Numbered from the stretch's first letter, positions 37,434-48,158 are shown. The stretch: DNA of 48,435 nucleotides from Gilliamella sp. App4-10 (GCF_001690495.1 NZ_LZGS01000008.1:1-48435), one strand, 5' to 3'. Translations and numbers: made by a program. Notes: a model not told the origin generated them from the letters alone.

Positions 37434-39491
37434 TTATTCAATTAATTCTAACTGCCTCAAATAATCATAAATAGCATATTGGGCTCTGATTTTTTTCTTA
37501 TTACCTCTTTGCACATAATTGTTAACCGCATCTTTATCAATAATACGAGCTTTTACATTATCATTGCACTGTATGTCAAAGATACTATGGATAGTTGATT
37601 TTATTATTGGATCAAAAATTTTTACACCCACTTCAATACGGTTATCTATATTACGGGGCATCCAATCAGCAGAAGAGATATAAGTATCTTTTTTTCCATC
37701 ATTTTCAAAAATATAAACTCGTGCATGCTCTAAAAACTGATCAACAATACTTGTGACAGTAATATTTTCACTTAAATTAGGAATTTGCGGTACTAATACG
37801 CAGGTTCCTCTTACTACCATCCTAATTTTTACGCCAGCACAAGACGCTCGATATAATTGATCTATCATATCTTTATCGGTTATTGCATTGAGTTTTAAAT
37901 AGATACCTGCTTTTTTACCAGCTTTGGCATTATTTATTTCTTGTTCGATAAATTCATAGAATCGTAAACGTGTATTTTGTGGGGAAACAAGTAAATAATT
38001 GAATGACACAGGTTTAAATGGATTTTCGATAAAATTAAATACTTTTTTAACTTCATCTGTAATTGCGGGATCTGCCGTTAATAATGAAAAATCAGTATAA
38101 ACTCTTGCGGTTCTTTCATTGAAATTACCTGAACCAATATGAGCATAACGAACAATTTCACCATGTTCTTTACGATCAATTAAAAACAATTTGGCGTGGA
38201 TCTTTAGTTTTGGTTGTGAATAGATGACTTTAATTCCACTACTAATTAAGCGTTTAGCCCATTTTATATTGGCTTTTTCATCAAATCGGGCTTGTAATTC
38301 AACCACTACGGTAACTTTTTTACCATTATTGGCAGCATTAATGGCTGTGTGAATAAAACGTGAATCTTTCGCAACACGATAGATATTCATTCTAATATGT
38401 GTAACAGAAGGATCAAACGAGGCTTGTCGCATGATTTCTAGTACATGACCAAAAGAATAGTAGGGATAATAAAGCAACACATCTCGCTCTTTAATCGTAT
38501 CAAATGCATTACGAAATTGTTTAAAACGATTATAACTTAAGCTTGGAATTTTTTTATTTAATAGGTTCTTTTGCCCAAAATCAGGAAATTTAACAAGATC
38601 TTTAAAATTAGGATAGCGTCCACTAGGCATTGCGTCTTGTTCGGTTAATCGTAATTTATTAATCAATAATTCAAATAATGCTTTTGGCATATCTTTTTGA
38701 TAAGTAAAACGCACAGGCTGTGCAGTCAAACGTTGTTTTAAACCTTGAGACATAAGCTCAAGTAAACTGTCTAACTCAGTGTTTAACTCGTATTCTGCAT
38801 CTCTGTTAATATTAATTGAGTAAGCATTTAATTCTTTCGCATCAAAAAACACTTTAAAAATATCGGGTAAACAGTAACGTAATATGTTGTCTAAAAAGAT
38901 GATTGATTTATTTTTAGTTGAAACTTCTGAAGGTAATAATACAAAGCGTGGAATATTATCTGTCGGTAGCTCAAGTAGAGCATAACTAATGTTATCTTCA
39001 CAACTAATTTCTACAGCCAAATAGGCATGATCATCTTTTAAAAATTGTATAAGTTCAGTATGACTATCAAGTAAAATAGGTGTGATGTATTGTCTAAGAT
39101 TTTCTTTATAATAATTTTTTATCCAATTTTCTTGATAAGATGAAAGTTGCCTTTCGTTAATCAAAAAAATTTGGTTTCTGGCCATTTCTAATAGTAGTTC
39201 ATTATAGAGTTGATCAAACTGTAATTCTAATTGAATAACTTTTTGATTTACTTGGCGCAATAAGTTTTTAGAGTTAGATGAAGTATGCGTTTGTTCTTGT
39301 TCAATAAGTACATATTTTTTTAAGTTAGCAAACTGTACTTTATAAAATTCATCAAGATTACTGGAGTATATACCTAAAAAACGTACTCGCTCAATGAGCG
39401 GATTGCTTTTATCTGCAGCTTCTTGTAAAACTCTCTGATTAAAAGATAACCAACTAAGTTCTTTAGGTAAATATACTTTTTCTTTAATCAT
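37434..39491 (-). CDS. ppk: Polyphosphate kinase 1
   Basis: Makes inorganic polyphosphate from ATP, membrane-associated in relatives. The 685 residues (E. coli 688) have an N-terminal PPK_N domain ([18 protein letters not shown]), a middle domain and two phospholipase-D-like catalytic domains with [10 protein letters not shown], the autophosphorylated His in [31 protein letters not shown] and [17 protein letters not shown]. It is first in the ppk-ppx unit. The ribosome-binding site before the ATG is weak. It converges on nothing; pykF lies upstream on the same strand with a terminator between. Confidence 0.96.
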   Translation of the reverse strand: MIKEKVYLPKELSWLSFNQRVLQEAADKSNPLIERVRFLGIYSSNLDEFYKVQFANLKKYVLIEQEQTHTSSNSKNLLRQVNQKVIQLELQFDQLYNELLLEMARNQIFLINERQLSSYQENWIKNYYKENLRQYITPILLDSHTELIQFLKDDHAYLAVEISCEDNISYALLELPTDNIPRFVLLPSEVSTKNKSIIFLDNILRYCLPDIFKVFFDAKELNAYSININRDAEYELNTELDSLLELMSQGLKQRLTAQPVRFTYQKDMPKALFELLINKLRLTEQDAMPSGRYPNFKDLVKFPDFGQKNLLNKKIPSLSYNRFKQFRNAFDTIKERDVLLYYPYYSFGHVLEIMRQASFDPSVTHIRMNIYRVAKDSRFIHTAINAANNGKKVTVVVELQARFDEKANIKWAKRLISSGIKVIYSQPKLKIHAKLFLIDRKEHGEIVRYAHIGSGNFNERTARVYTDFSLLTADPAITDEVKKVFNFIENPFKPVSFNYLLVSPQNTRLRFYEFIEQEINNAKAGKKAGIYLKLNAITDKDMIDQLYRASCAGVKIRMVVRGTCVLVPQIPNLSENITVTSIVDQFLEHARVYIFENDGKKDTYISSADWMPRNIDNRIEVGVKIFDPIIKSTIHSIFDIQCNDNVKARIIDKDAVNNYVQRGNKKKIRAQYAIYDYLRQLELIE

Positions 39492-39546
39492 TTTAGTCTT
39501 TTAAACTCTATGGATAATAATTTTATACAGAATAGCTTATGTAAAT

Positions 39547-39575
39547 AAAAAAGCTAGCAGATCACTAGCTTTTTT
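39547..39575 (-). terminator. Terminator of pykF
   Basis: AAAAAAGCTAG (39547-39557) and CTAGCTTTTTT (39565-39575) form an 11-bp stem with T-rich tails on either strand. It lies 29 nt past the pykF stop, upstream of ppk. Confidence 0.85.
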
Positions 39576-39603
39576 ATTTTATTATAGATTAAAAAATATA
39601 TTT

Positions 39604-41016
39604 TTAAATACGGTGAACAGATGTTGTGTTAGTCGTTCCGCTTGGTACTAAAGCACCTGATACCATCACAATAATATCACCTTGTTGTAAACCGCATACT
39701 TTAACTGCCATCTCTTTACCTAAACGATAAAAATCATCAGTTGAGTTGATTGAATCAATTAAAATAGGTTCTACACCTTTTGTTACTGCTAATTGATTAA
39801 CTGTTTTTTGGCTTGATGAAAGCGCTAAAATACGTGCTTTAGGAAAATAATGACGAACTTCACGAGCAGATTTACCACTACGAGTTGCAACAACAATTAA
39901 TGGTGCATTCAGACGTTCAGCAATTTCTACCGCACCACAACAAACAGCTGCAGTTATGCGTAATTTTTCTTCTTTTGATGTTAATTCTAATGATGCAGGA
40001 ATTGTACCATCAGTACGTTTACAGATAGTCGCCATGACACTCACTGTCTCAAGTGGATATTTGCCTTTAGCACTTTCACCTGACAGCATAACAGCATCGG
40101 TACCATCAATAATTGCATTTGCCACATCTCCAGCTTCAGCTCGAGTAGGGCGTGGGTTTTTTATCATTGAATCAAGCATTTGTGTTGCTGTAATAACGGG
40201 CTTAGAAGCTTTATTACATTTTTTTATCATCATTTTTTGAGCAAAAATAACTTCTTCAACGGCAATTTCAACACCTAAGTCACCACGTGCAACCATAATA
40301 CCATCAGAAGCTTCAAGAATTTCATCGAAATTATCTAAACCTTCTTGGTTTTCGATTTTAGAGATGATTTTAATGTCTTCACCGCCATGAGTTTTTAAAT
40401 GTGCACGGATATCTTCAACATCAGAACGTTTACGTATAAATGATGCGGCAATAAAGTCAACACCTTGTTCACAACCAAAGATAAGATCGTTTTTGTCTTT
40501 TTCTGCAAGTGCTGGCAGCTTAATTGAAACACCTGGTAAATTGATACCTTTATTTTCACCAAGATCACCATTATTTAAAACGGTACAGATAACTTCGTTA
40601 CCTTTGATTTCTTTAACATCCATGGCAATTAAACCATCATCAACAAGTACTCTGTTACCTGGTTTAAGATCATGTGCAAAGCCATCATAAGTAACCGCTA
40701 CTCGTTCAGTATTTCCGATAACATTTTTATCTGTTGTAAAAGTAAACGTTTGACCAGCAACAAGCGATACATCATTACCACCTTCTAATTTAATAGTACG
40801 AATTTCTGGTCCTTTGGTATCTAGCATGATAGCTGCTTTTAAACCAGTTTCTTGCATGACTTCACGTAAGTTTTTAATACGATTGCCATGCTCTTCATAA
40901 TCACCATGAGAAAAGTTTAAACGCATAACGTTCATTCCTGCGTTTAATAGTTTTGCTAACATTTCTTTTGATTCAGATTTTGGTCCGATAGTACAAACAA
41001 TTTTTGTCTTTTTCAT
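39604..41016 (-). CDS. pykF: Pyruvate kinase I
   Basis: Final step of glycolysis: phosphoenolpyruvate plus ADP to pyruvate and ATP. It has 470 residues, identical in length to E. coli PykF. The motifs are [40 protein letters not shown], the B-domain (about 70-165), the catalytic Lys and Mg residues in [16 protein letters not shown] and [28 protein letters not shown], and a C-terminal allosteric domain with [10 protein letters not shown] and [21 protein letters not shown]. It matches the fructose-1,6-bisphosphate-activated PykF type rather than PykA. It is transcribed alone; 318 bp upstream hold a terminator and presumably its promoter. Confidence 0.96.
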   Translation of the reverse strand: MKKTKIVCTIGPKSESKEMLAKLLNAGMNVMRLNFSHGDYEEHGNRIKNLREVMQETGLKAAIMLDTKGPEIRTIKLEGGNDVSLVAGQTFTFTTDKNVIGNTERVAVTYDGFAHDLKPGNRVLVDDGLIAMDVKEIKGNEVICTVLNNGDLGENKGINLPGVSIKLPALAEKDKNDLIFGCEQGVDFIAASFIRKRSDVEDIRAHLKTHGGEDIKIISKIENQEGLDNFDEILEASDGIMVARGDLGVEIAVEEVIFAQKMMIKKCNKASKPVITATQMLDSMIKNPRPTRAEAGDVANAIIDGTDAVMLSGESAKGKYPLETVSVMATICKRTDGTIPASLELTSKEEKLRITAAVCCGAVEIAERLNAPLIVVATRSGKSAREVRHYFPKARILALSSSQKTVNQLAVTKGVEPILIDSINSTDDFYRLGKEMAVKVCGLQQGDIIVMVSGALVPSGTTNTTSVHRI

Positions 41017-41098
41017 AATAATATCTACTTAGTAATTTATTTAAAGTTAAAGTTAAAGTTTTAATTCAATTTAAAAATTCGATAAACCAACGTTATGC

Positions 41099-41125
41099 AA
41101 AAAAAAACCAATGACAAAGCATTGG
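41099..41125 (-). terminator. Minus-strand terminator between hslJ and pykF
   Basis: On the minus strand CCAATG pairs with CATTGG (41125-41120 and 41113-41108, 6-nt loop), followed by a run of nine T. It most simply ends the hslJ transcript 210 bp downstream of its stop. Because it also lies 83 nt upstream of pykF, a role in a pykF leader cannot be excluded. The rest of 41017-41334 shows nothing else. Confidence 0.65.
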
Positions 41126-41334
41126 CAATATTGATTAAAAGGATTTTTATAGCTTTAATTAAATAGCTACAAAATTCGTATAAAACTCTTGAAAAATATG
41201 ATAATTTCATCAATAAGTTAGATCCTTTAAAAATTATCCTTATTATATTCTTAACAGTATTTTAAATAAAGTTTTTTATCTCAAATTAATAGATATATTT
41301 ATATCAAAAAGTCTTAAAAAATAACATGTATGTG

Positions 41335-41754
41335 CTACATTAAATCTTTAAGTTGATAAATTAATTCATTTTCGTGGTCTTTTAAGGTTAATTGATCATT
41401 GGTTAAATTGATCTTAGCGCCTTCAGTAATTAATTGATCAATAATATAATCTAATTGATTTAATTGATCATCATTACAAAGCATTTTGGTCATCGCAAGG
41501 CTTGCACCTTTAATGTTATCATTATTTAAGGTAACTTGACCAGAAAACTGATTACACATTTTTCCTGTGATAATCATGTTTTCTCCAAATATAAGCTCAG
41601 CTTGTTCATATAAAGGAATATCTTGACCATTTACTTTAATTAGTGCAAAACGGTGATGCATAAGGTCGGTATCTTGTATTTTATTTGATTTATCACATCC
41701 TGACATACATAAAGAAGCCATAAATAGTGAAATTAGCAATAACGTTTTTTTCAT
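41335..41754 (-). CDS. hslJ: HslJ-like META-domain lipoprotein
   Basis: A 139-residue outer-membrane or periplasmic lipoprotein: hydrophobic signal, then MSGC with lipidated Cys20. A META domain follows with HHRFALIKVNGQDIP, LIFGENMIITGKMCNQFSGQV, GASLAMTKMLCNDDQLNQLD and NDQLTLKD, aligning with E. coli HslJ (140 residues). E. coli hslJ is heat-inducible and affects novobiocin resistance; its biochemical role is unclear. The two cysteines in KMCNQF and KMLCND may form a disulfide. TAGGAG precedes the ATG. It is divergent from hrpA with only 75 bp between the starts. Confidence 0.92.
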   Translation of the reverse strand: MKKTLLLISLFMASLCMSGCDKSNKIQDTDLMHHRFALIKVNGQDIPLYEQAELIFGENMIITGKMCNQFSGQVTLNNDNIKGASLAMTKMLCNDDQLNQLDYIIDQLITEGAKINLTNDQLTLKDHENELIYQLKDLM

Positions 41755-41829
41755 TTGAACTCCTAATAATAGGTTAAATTTGCTATAATTGAGTCTAATT
41801 ATGACTTTAATTAAAATATCTGACGAGCC

Positions 41830-44800
41830 ATGTTATCTCAACAACAATTAAAAAATCTTGATTCAATGACTTTCGTAAATAAACATAAAATAATAAAATT
41901 AGTCCAGAAAAGTCAAACTATAGCTGATATAGATTCCGCCATACATGAGGCTCATTTAGCTTTCCAAGCCAGAGTAGCATCGTTACCAAAGAAAATTGAT
42001 TTTCCCGATAATTTACCTGTCGCTGAAAAAAAACAAGAAATTTATGACACAATTAAGCATCATCAAGTAGTCATAATTGCTGGTGAAACGGGTTCAGGAA
42101 AAACGACACAAATTCCAAAAATCTGTTTAGAATTAGGCTTAGGCGTCAAAGGCTATATTGGTCACACCCAACCAAGGAGATTAGCTGCACGTTCAGTGGC
42201 TAATCGTATTGCAGATGAGTTGAAAACAGAAATAGGGCAATTAGTTGGTTTCAAAGTCAGATTCTCTGATCATGTTAGTGAAACAACACTGATTAAATTA
42301 ATGACTGACGGTATATTGCTTGCTGAAATTCAAAAAGATAAACTTTTATTACAATACGATACCATTATTATTGACGAAGCTCATGAACGTAGCTTAAACA
42401 TTGATTTTATTTTAGGCTACCTTAAGCAATTATTACCTAAACGTCCAGACTTGAAAGTCATAATAACATCGGCAACGATTGATGTGGAACGTTTTTCTAA
42501 ACATTTTAACCAAGCACCGATTATTGAAGTGTCGGGTCGTACCTATCCAGTTGAAGTTAGATATCGTCCCACAATATTAAATGAAGATGATAATTACAAT
42601 GATAAAAATAGTGATTTTCAACCGATCATAGAAGCAATTGATGAACTGTCTGCTGAAAGCCATGGTGATATACTTATTTTTCTAACTGGTGAAAGAGAAA
42701 TTCGAGATCTTGCAGATACACTTAATAAATTGGAACTTCGTCATACTGATATCTTACCATTATATGCAAGGTTATCAGTATCAGAACAAAATCGGATTTT
42801 TCAGTCACACACTAAAAGGCGAATAGTTCTAGCAACAAATGTGGCAGAAACATCGTTAACGGTGCCTGGAATTAAATATGTTATCGACACGGGTTTAGCT
42901 AGGATTAGTCGCTATAGTTATCGCACTAAAGTTCAACGTTTACCGATTGAACCGATATCTCAAGCTTCAGCCAACCAACGAAAAGGGCGCTGTGGGCGAA
43001 CCTCAGATGGTATCTGCATCCGGTTATATGATGAACAAGATTTTTTATCTCGCCCCGAATTTACCGATCCTGAAATTTTACGTACCAATTTAGCATCGGT
43101 GATATTACAGATGACCTCGTTAGGTTTAGGTGACATTGCAGCATTTCCTTTTGTTGAAGCGCCTGATGCAAAATATATTCGTGATGGCATTCGATTGTTA
43201 GAAGAACTCGGTGCAATATTTACTAAACATCATCGATATCATTTAACTGAAATAGGACGGATTTTAGCACAATTACCCATCGACCCAAGGTTGGCCAGAA
43301 TGCTGGTCGAAGCAAGGCGATTAGGTTGTACTAAAGAAATAATGATAATTACTGCAGCTTTGTCGATACAAGATCCTAGAGAAAGACCTTTTGATAAACA
43401 GCAAATTTCTGATGAAAAACATCGGCGTTTTGTAGATAAGGAGTCCGATTTTATTTCTCTGATTAATTTATGGAATTATATTAAAGAACAACAAAATATG
43501 CTATCCGGCAATCAATTTAGACGATTGTGTCAGAAGGAGTTCTTAAACTACCTTCGGATTCGAGAATGGCAAGATGTTTATACACAAATTAGACAAACAA
43601 TTAAACAATTAGCATTCCCTATAAATAGTAAAGCGGCAGATTATAATTCATTACATATTTCATTACTAAGTGGTTTATTATCCCATATCGGAATGAAGGA
43701 ACTTGAAAAGCATGAGTATATTGGGGCGCGAAATATTAAATTTGCAATTTTTCCTAATTCGGCACTTTTCAAAAATCAACCTAAATGGTGTATCGTTAGT
43801 GAACTGATTGAAACTAGCCGGCTATGGGGAAGAACAGCGGCTAAAATTGAAGCTGAATGGATTGAGCCCATAGCAAAACATTTGGTGAAATATAGTTATA
43901 ACGAACCGAGGTGGTCAAAAAAACAAGGTACAACAATTGCAAATGAAAAAGTGACATTATTTGGTTTACCTATTGTTGCTAGCCGAATAGTGAATTATAG
44001 TAAAATCGATCCTGGATTAAGTCGTTCCCTATTTATTCGTCATGCCTTGGTTGAAGGGGATTGGTTTACCAACCATCAGTTTTATAAAAAAAATAAAAAA
44101 TTGATTAATGAAGTTGAAGATCTTGAACATAAATCTCGTCGGCAAGATATTTTAATTGATGATGATGAACTTTTTGAATTTTATGATAAACGAATTGATA
44201 AATCTGTCGTGTCATCTAAACACTTTGATGCTTGGTGGAAACAAAAGCAGAAATCAGCCCCTGACTTTCTTAATGTTGAGAAAGCGATGTTGATCAAACA
44301 ATCAGCACAACTGATTAATTTAAATGACTTTCCTGATTTTTGGAATCAAGATAATTTGAAATTAGCACTGAGTTATCAATTTGATATAAGAGATAAACGT
44401 GACGGCGTCACAATAAGGATACCTCTTAATCTATTAAACCAAATCAAAAATAGGGGATTTGATTGGCAGGTACCAGGTTTTAGAAAAAATTTAATTATTG
44501 CACTAATCAAATCATTACCTAAATCACTGCGCCGAAATTTTGTTCCAGCACCAAACTATGCTGATGCATTTTTGAGTAGAGGTATTTCAACGGATCAACC
44601 TTTACTCGAAAGTTTAGAAACCGAATTTCACAAAATGACAGGTGTAAAAATTACCCCTGAAGATTGGCAATTGGATCAAATTCCTGATTATTTGAAAATG
44701 ACTTTTAGCATTGTTGATAATAACAATAAAGAAATTGCTACAAGTAAAGACCTCGTTTTACTAAAAGAACAACTCAAAAACGAACTTCAACAAGCATTAT

Positions 44801-45705
44801 CATCTTTAACAATTAAGAAAACGGTTCAAATTGAGCAAAGTAATTTAACTGGGTGGAGTTTCGGCTCTCTACCTAGTATCTATGAAGAAAAGCATAAAAA
44901 TTATACGATTAAAGCTTATCCGGCAATCATTGATAATCAACAATCTGTAAGCATTAAGCTAGTAGATAATCCAGATGAGCAACAAAGACTGACAAAATTA
45001 GGGTTAAGACGTTTACTTATACTCAATATACCATCGCCAATCAAGTATTTACATGAAAAGTTACCAAATAAATCTAAATTAAGTTTATATTTCAATGCTT
45101 TTGGTACAGTACTGAGTTTAATTGATGACTGCATTGCTTGTGGTGTTGATTATTTAATTGAACAAAATGGTCAAGTCATTCAAAGCCAAAATAACTACGA
45201 GAAATTATTGGATTATACCAAAGCGAATATCAATGAAATTGTGGTTGATATTGCAAAACAAGTTGAGTCCATTTTGACTTTATATTACAACATCAGTAAA
45301 AAATTAAAAGGTCGTATTGACTTAGCATTAGCTTTTGCTTTATCTGATATAAAAAAACAACTTGATCACCTTGTTTATAAAGGTTTTGTTACGCAATCAG
45401 GTTATAAGCGGCTGCCAGATATCAACCGTTATTTAACTGCAATTGAAAAAAGAATTGAAAAACTCATGTTAAATTACACTAAAGATAGGCTGTCGATGAA
45501 TATAGTTGAAGAGATTGAAAATGAATATGAAAAATGGCTTAATAGCTTACCAGAAAACTCAAAATTACAAGAAAAAGTAATAAATATACGTTGGATGATT
45601 GAAGAATTAAGAGTAAATCTATTTGCGCAACAGCTAGGCACATCATATCCCATTTCAGCAAAACGCATTAAGCAACAAATTGATACAGTTAAATCTGAAT
45701 TATAA
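41830..45705 (+). CDS. hrpA: ATP-dependent RNA helicase HrpA (DEAH family)
   Basis: A 1291-residue DEAH/RHA helicase (E. coli HrpA 1300), reported to rescue stalled or collided ribosomes. The order is a short N-terminal helical part, Walker A GETGSGKTTQIP (85-96), TQPRRLAARSVA, DEAHERSLNIDF, ITSATID, FLTGEREI, TNVAETSLTVPGI and QRKGRCGRTSDG, then the winged-helix/ratchet and OB parts (EYIGARNIKFAIFPNSAL) and the long HrpA-specific C-terminal region (DUF3418-like, ending in a helical SYPISAKRIKQQID). No frameshift or missing motif was seen. GACGAG precedes the ATG weakly. A terminator hairpin follows 40 bp after the stop. Confidence 0.95.
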   Translation: MLSQQQLKNLDSMTFVNKHKIIKLVQKSQTIADIDSAIHEAHLAFQARVASLPKKIDFPDNLPVAEKKQEIYDTIKHHQVVIIAGETGSGKTTQIPKICLELGLGVKGYIGHTQPRRLAARSVANRIADELKTEIGQLVGFKVRFSDHVSETTLIKLMTDGILLAEIQKDKLLLQYDTIIIDEAHERSLNIDFILGYLKQLLPKRPDLKVIITSATIDVERFSKHFNQAPIIEVSGRTYPVEVRYRPTILNEDDNYNDKNSDFQPIIEAIDELSAESHGDILIFLTGEREIRDLADTLNKLELRHTDILPLYARLSVSEQNRIFQSHTKRRIVLATNVAETSLTVPGIKYVIDTGLARISRYSYRTKVQRLPIEPISQASANQRKGRCGRTSDGICIRLYDEQDFLSRPEFTDPEILRTNLASVILQMTSLGLGDIAAFPFVEAPDAKYIRDGIRLLEELGAIFTKHHRYHLTEIGRILAQLPIDPRLARMLVEARRLGCTKEIMIITAALSIQDPRERPFDKQQISDEKHRRFVDKESDFISLINLWNYIKEQQNMLSGNQFRRLCQKEFLNYLRIREWQDVYTQIRQTIKQLAFPINSKAADYNSLHISLLSGLLSHIGMKELEKHEYIGARNIKFAIFPNSALFKNQPKWCIVSELIETSRLWGRTAAKIEAEWIEPIAKHLVKYSYNEPRWSKKQGTTIANEKVTLFGLPIVASRIVNYSKIDPGLSRSLFIRHALVEGDWFTNHQFYKKNKKLINEVEDLEHKSRRQDILIDDDELFEFYDKRIDKSVVSSKHFDAWWKQKQKSAPDFLNVEKAMLIKQSAQLINLNDFPDFWNQDNLKLALSYQFDIRDKRDGVTIRIPLNLLNQIKNRGFDWQVPGFRKNLIIALIKSLPKSLRRNFVPAPNYADAFLSRGISTDQPLLESLETEFHKMTGVKITPEDWQLDQIPDYLKMTFSIVDNNNKEIATSKDLVLLKEQLKNELQQALSSLTIKKTVQIEQSNLTGWSFGSLPSIYEEKHKNYTIKAYPAIIDNQQSVSIKLVDNPDEQQRLTKLGLRRLLILNIPSPIKYLHEKLPNKSKLSLYFNAFGTVLSLIDDCIACGVDYLIEQNGQVIQSQNNYEKLLDYTKANINEIVVDIAKQVESILTLYYNISKKLKGRIDLALAFALSDIKKQLDHLVYKGFVTQSGYKRLPDINRYLTAIEKRIEKLMLNYTKDRLSMNIVEEIENEYEKWLNSLPENSKLQEKVINIRWMIEELRVNLFAQQLGTSYPISAKRIKQQIDTVKSEL

Positions 45706-45732
45706 TGATGGAATGAATAAAGAATTCGTTTG

Positions 45733-45760
45733 AATAAAATAATAGGGCGCTTATGCGCCC
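45733..45760 (-). terminator. Terminator of ydgH, facing hrpA
   Basis: GGGCGC (45745-45750), loop TTAT, GCGCCC (45755-45760). On the minus strand the hairpin is followed by TATTATTTTATT, so it mainly serves ydgH; the plus-strand tail is only AATTATC. Confidence 0.65.
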
Positions 45761-45777
45761 AATTATCTATATACGTT

Positions 45778-46821
45778 TCATCGATAAAGGTCAACAAAAA
45801 CAGTTATATTTGGACCATTTGAATCATGAGCCACTCGGGCTATGTGATAATACTTAGCTCCAGCATCAATGGCTCGTTTACCAGCTTGATAAGAAATTTC
45901 CTGATCAGTCACATAGTAGCCTCTAAATTTAATTGTATCAAATGCGACCATTTTGGCTGCAGTTGCATCATTTAATTCTTGAATTTTTCTTCCATCGGGC
46001 AGAGTGACAGTGTAACGAGTTATGCGCTGCAGCTCATTTGCAACCGCAGTAACGCCCAATTTAGGTGTACTTGTTGCTGTAGGCGTTGTTGCATTATTGG
46101 TAGATTGATCAATGACTTTTACTTTATTATTAAATTTGTTAGCATAAAATTTTTCATTAAAAGCTGAAGAAGAATAATAACCAGGTTTTTCAACTTGCAT
46201 TGCCACATCACCACCTTGCGCAAGGGCTTGTTGCCCAGCTTCAGAATCATAAGGTATTGCATCTTCTGGTTGCAGATTACGTACTGGCGCATCTTTTTTA
46301 AACAAATAGGCTGTAACTTGTATATTACTACCTAATTGAGAATGTGAATCGATATAATAAGCATAAGCACCTTTTGCCGAAGCTTCTTTAGCAATTGCTT
46401 GGTTTATATCATATTCACTAGAAAAATACCCTCGAATACGAATAATATTGAATGGTTCTAAACGTATAGCTTTAGATTTGGAATATTCATACACACCTTC
46501 AAATTTGCGCAATTTTTCAGTTTGTTCTTCTGCTTTAGGCGCATCAGCTTTATATAATTTAGCGTAAACAATCCGTAAAGTATCATTAGATGGGCTGATA
46601 TTGGTTGTGGTTATATAAAAAGAAGCTGCACCTTCTTTATCTGCAGCTCTTGACATGGCCATAACATAATCATTATCAGTGTAAAATGCTCCACGGATGG
46701 TTATGTTTTTAAATGGCTGCAAATCTTTAGCTTGTTGCTCTGTTAGTTGTTGGGCTGCAAACGTAGAAAGAGAGACAAAGGTCATAGTTGTCACAATGAA
46801 TATTTTCTTTAAACTTGCCAT
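45778..46821 (-). CDS. ydgH: YdgH-like periplasmic protein with three DUF1471 (YdgH/BhsA/McbA) domains
   Basis: A 347-residue exported protein (E. coli YdgH 314). A signal peptide is probably cleaved after TFA (residue 22-23), then come three related repeats: FKNITIRGAFYTDNDYVMAMSRAADKEGA (about 37), FNIIRIRGYFSSEYDINQAIAKEASAKGA (about 123) and FDTIKFRGYYVTDQEISYQAGKRAIDAGA (about 294). Each is followed by a xFYIT/YYID/YYHIA strand, the DUF1471 pattern. A low-complexity Thr/Ala/Pro linker (about 240-256) separates the last two. Family members are envelope-stress and biofilm-linked; the molecular role is unknown. AAGG lies about 9 nt before the ATG. It lies downstream of fnr (49 bp), same strand. 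Confidence 0.9.
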   Translation of the reverse strand: MASLKKIFIVTTMTFVSLSTFAAQQLTEQQAKDLQPFKNITIRGAFYTDNDYVMAMSRAADKEGAASFYITTTNISPSNDTLRIVYAKLYKADAPKAEEQTEKLRKFEGVYEYSKSKAIRLEPFNIIRIRGYFSSEYDINQAIAKEASAKGAYAYYIDSHSQLGSNIQVTAYLFKKDAPVRNLQPEDAIPYDSEAGQQALAQGGDVAMQVEKPGYYSSSAFNEKFYANKFNNKVKVIDQSTNNATTPTATSTPKLGVTAVANELQRITRYTVTLPDGRKIQELNDATAAKMVAFDTIKFRGYYVTDQEISYQAGKRAIDAGAKYYHIARVAHDSNGPNITVFVDLYR

Positions 46822-46870
46822 ATATTAAGACCTTAAATAAATTATTTTGATTATTTTAACATAGATATAT

Positions 46871-47584
46871 CTAGTTACCTAAATCTATCAAAGCATTTAA
46901 ATTTTTAATAAATATATATTTTCCTTTAGCTGATATAATATTCTGTTCTTGCAATTTTGATAAATTTCTACTAACTGTCTCAATTGTTAAGCCTAAATAA
47001 TTAGCGATATCAGCCCGACTCATCATAAGTTTAATATTTAATGAAGAATGACCTCTTTTTTCATAACGTTGATAAAGCGAATATATGAAGGTTGCTAATC
47101 GTTCATCTGCTTTTTTTTGCGAGTAGCATAATACTAATTTTTGATAATTATAAATATCAGAACTTAGCAAATTAAAAACCATGTCTCTGATATTTTTTTG
47201 AGTATCGACTAAAGACATTAATTCATCATAATAAAGTTCACAAACAAGAGTATTACAAAGAGATTGAATATTATTGTTATATACTTTGGTTGAAAGTGAA
47301 TCTAAACCAACAATATCGCCAGGTAAATAAAAACCATTAATTTGTTGTTGATTATCCGGTGTAGTAACAAAAGTTTTTAATGCCCCCGAATGAATAATAT
47401 ATAATTTGGTAAATGGTGTATTTGCTTTAACTAGAATTTCATCTTTGGTATAAGACATTTTTTGCTCTAATATGCTATCTAACTTATTGTTAAGTAACAT
47501 TGGAATGCAAAGAGATCCCATACTACACAATTCACATGGAACAGAATAACTGTTGGAACGTAATCTCTTAAATATATTTTGCAT
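46871..47584 (-). CDS. fnr: FNR, oxygen-sensing transcription regulator
   Basis: Global regulator of anaerobic metabolism. The 237-residue CRP-family protein has the [4Fe-4S] cysteines in place: C17, C20 and C26 in PCELCSMGSLC, and the fourth in NTLVCELYY (equivalent to E. coli C122). The cNMP-like sensor domain has IIHSGALKTF and GFYLPGDIVGLDSL, then the dimer helix. The DNA-recognition helix TIETVSRNLSK keeps the Glu, Ser and Arg that in E. coli FNR read TTGAT. The family call is firm, and the DNA target should be the standard FNR box. ydgH follows on the same strand. A 28-bp palindrome lies just upstream of the start. Confidence 0.95.
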   Translation of the reverse strand: MQNIFKRLRSNSYSVPCELCSMGSLCIPMLLNNKLDSILEQKMSYTKDEILVKANTPFTKLYIIHSGALKTFVTTPDNQQQINGFYLPGDIVGLDSLSTKVYNNNIQSLCNTLVCELYYDELMSLVDTQKNIRDMVFNLLSSDIYNYQKLVLCYSQKKADERLATFIYSLYQRYEKRGHSSLNIKLMMSRADIANYLGLTIETVSRNLSKLQEQNIISAKGKYIFIKNLNALIDLGN

Positions 47585-47596
47585 ATTGACGAAAAG

Positions 47597-47624
47597 TAAT
47601 GATCATAGTTTATTATGATCATTA
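47597..47624. promoter_or_regulatory. Perfect 11-bp inverted repeat directly upstream of fnr
   Basis: TAATGATCATA (47597-47607) and TATGATCATTA (47614-47624) are exact reverse complements, separated by GTTTAT, 12 nt upstream of the fnr ATG. It could be an operator for a dimeric regulator or an RNA hairpin in the leader next to the ribosome-binding region. It is not followed by a T-tract, so it is not a terminator, and it is not an FNR box of the usual spacing. Confidence 0.6.
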
Positions 47625-47772
47625 GGGTATCATATTTTATAATAAAACCACAATTGCTCGCTAATTATTATTTTTATTCTATTGTGTAAAGAGGGGTAAA
47701 ATAAAAAAACCTATTTTAAAAATGCCAGTTCCTGGTAGTGAAGTTATTTTTATGACAAAAAATTAAAGTATC

Positions 47773-47848
47773 GAATGAAATTATAGCTATAAATGGAAGT
47801 AGTGAGGAATTCGCAATAATCAACTTAATTTAACATAATATACATTAT
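47773..47848. repeat. Left arm of a perfect 76-bp inverted repeat
   Basis: It begins GAATGAAATTATAGC and ends ATATACATTAT. Its reverse complement is found without a mismatch at 48360-48435. About 190 bp from fnr to this arm hold no recognisable gene. The arm encodes nothing recognisable itself. Confidence 0.95.
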
Positions 47849-48030
47849 GCGCACTAAAATAAATGTACATGAATTATTGAGATATAACTAATAAAATCAG
47901 CATGTAAATTCAAGTATAAACTGGCTGGAATATATTGAAATCTATTATAATCTCCAACACAGCCATACAATATGACCAAAATGACAAAATGATATAGGTG
48001 TGTATTGTCTAATATTTTGGCTAGGATCGA

Positions 48031-48158
48031 GATATTCGTAAAGCGATTTATACCATTAATGCAATGCGATAGAGTCTTTAAATACGGTATTCCATAGGTT
48101 TTGCCGACCAAAAGTCATTTATCTGTCAATACAACAAGTTTCTGAAAAATGGATATAA
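48031..48158 (+). mobile_element. Remnant of an IS256-family (mutator-type) transposase
   Basis: On the plus strand 48031-48062 reads DIRKAIYTINA. After a tandem duplication of AATGC (48058-48062, 48063-48067) that shifts the frame, the next frame reads AIESLNTVFHR, then PKVIYLSIQQVSEKWI up to TAA at 48156. The order IRKAIYTTNAIESLN ... VYLAIQ ... KKWT is the C-terminal signature of IS256-type transposases. The rest of the gene is missing or unrecognisable between 47849 and 48359, so this is a dead fragment. It lies between the two 76-bp inverted arms. Confidence 0.65.

Noticed and set aside
47690-47765. Short open frame ending just before the left 76-bp arm
   Set aside because: About 30 codons with no start context or recognisable family; could be the end of an interrupted gene but cannot be supported.
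47854-48111. 85-codon minus-strand ORF inside the inverted repeat
   Set aside because: It is antisense to the recognisable IS256 transposase remnant and has no features of its own.
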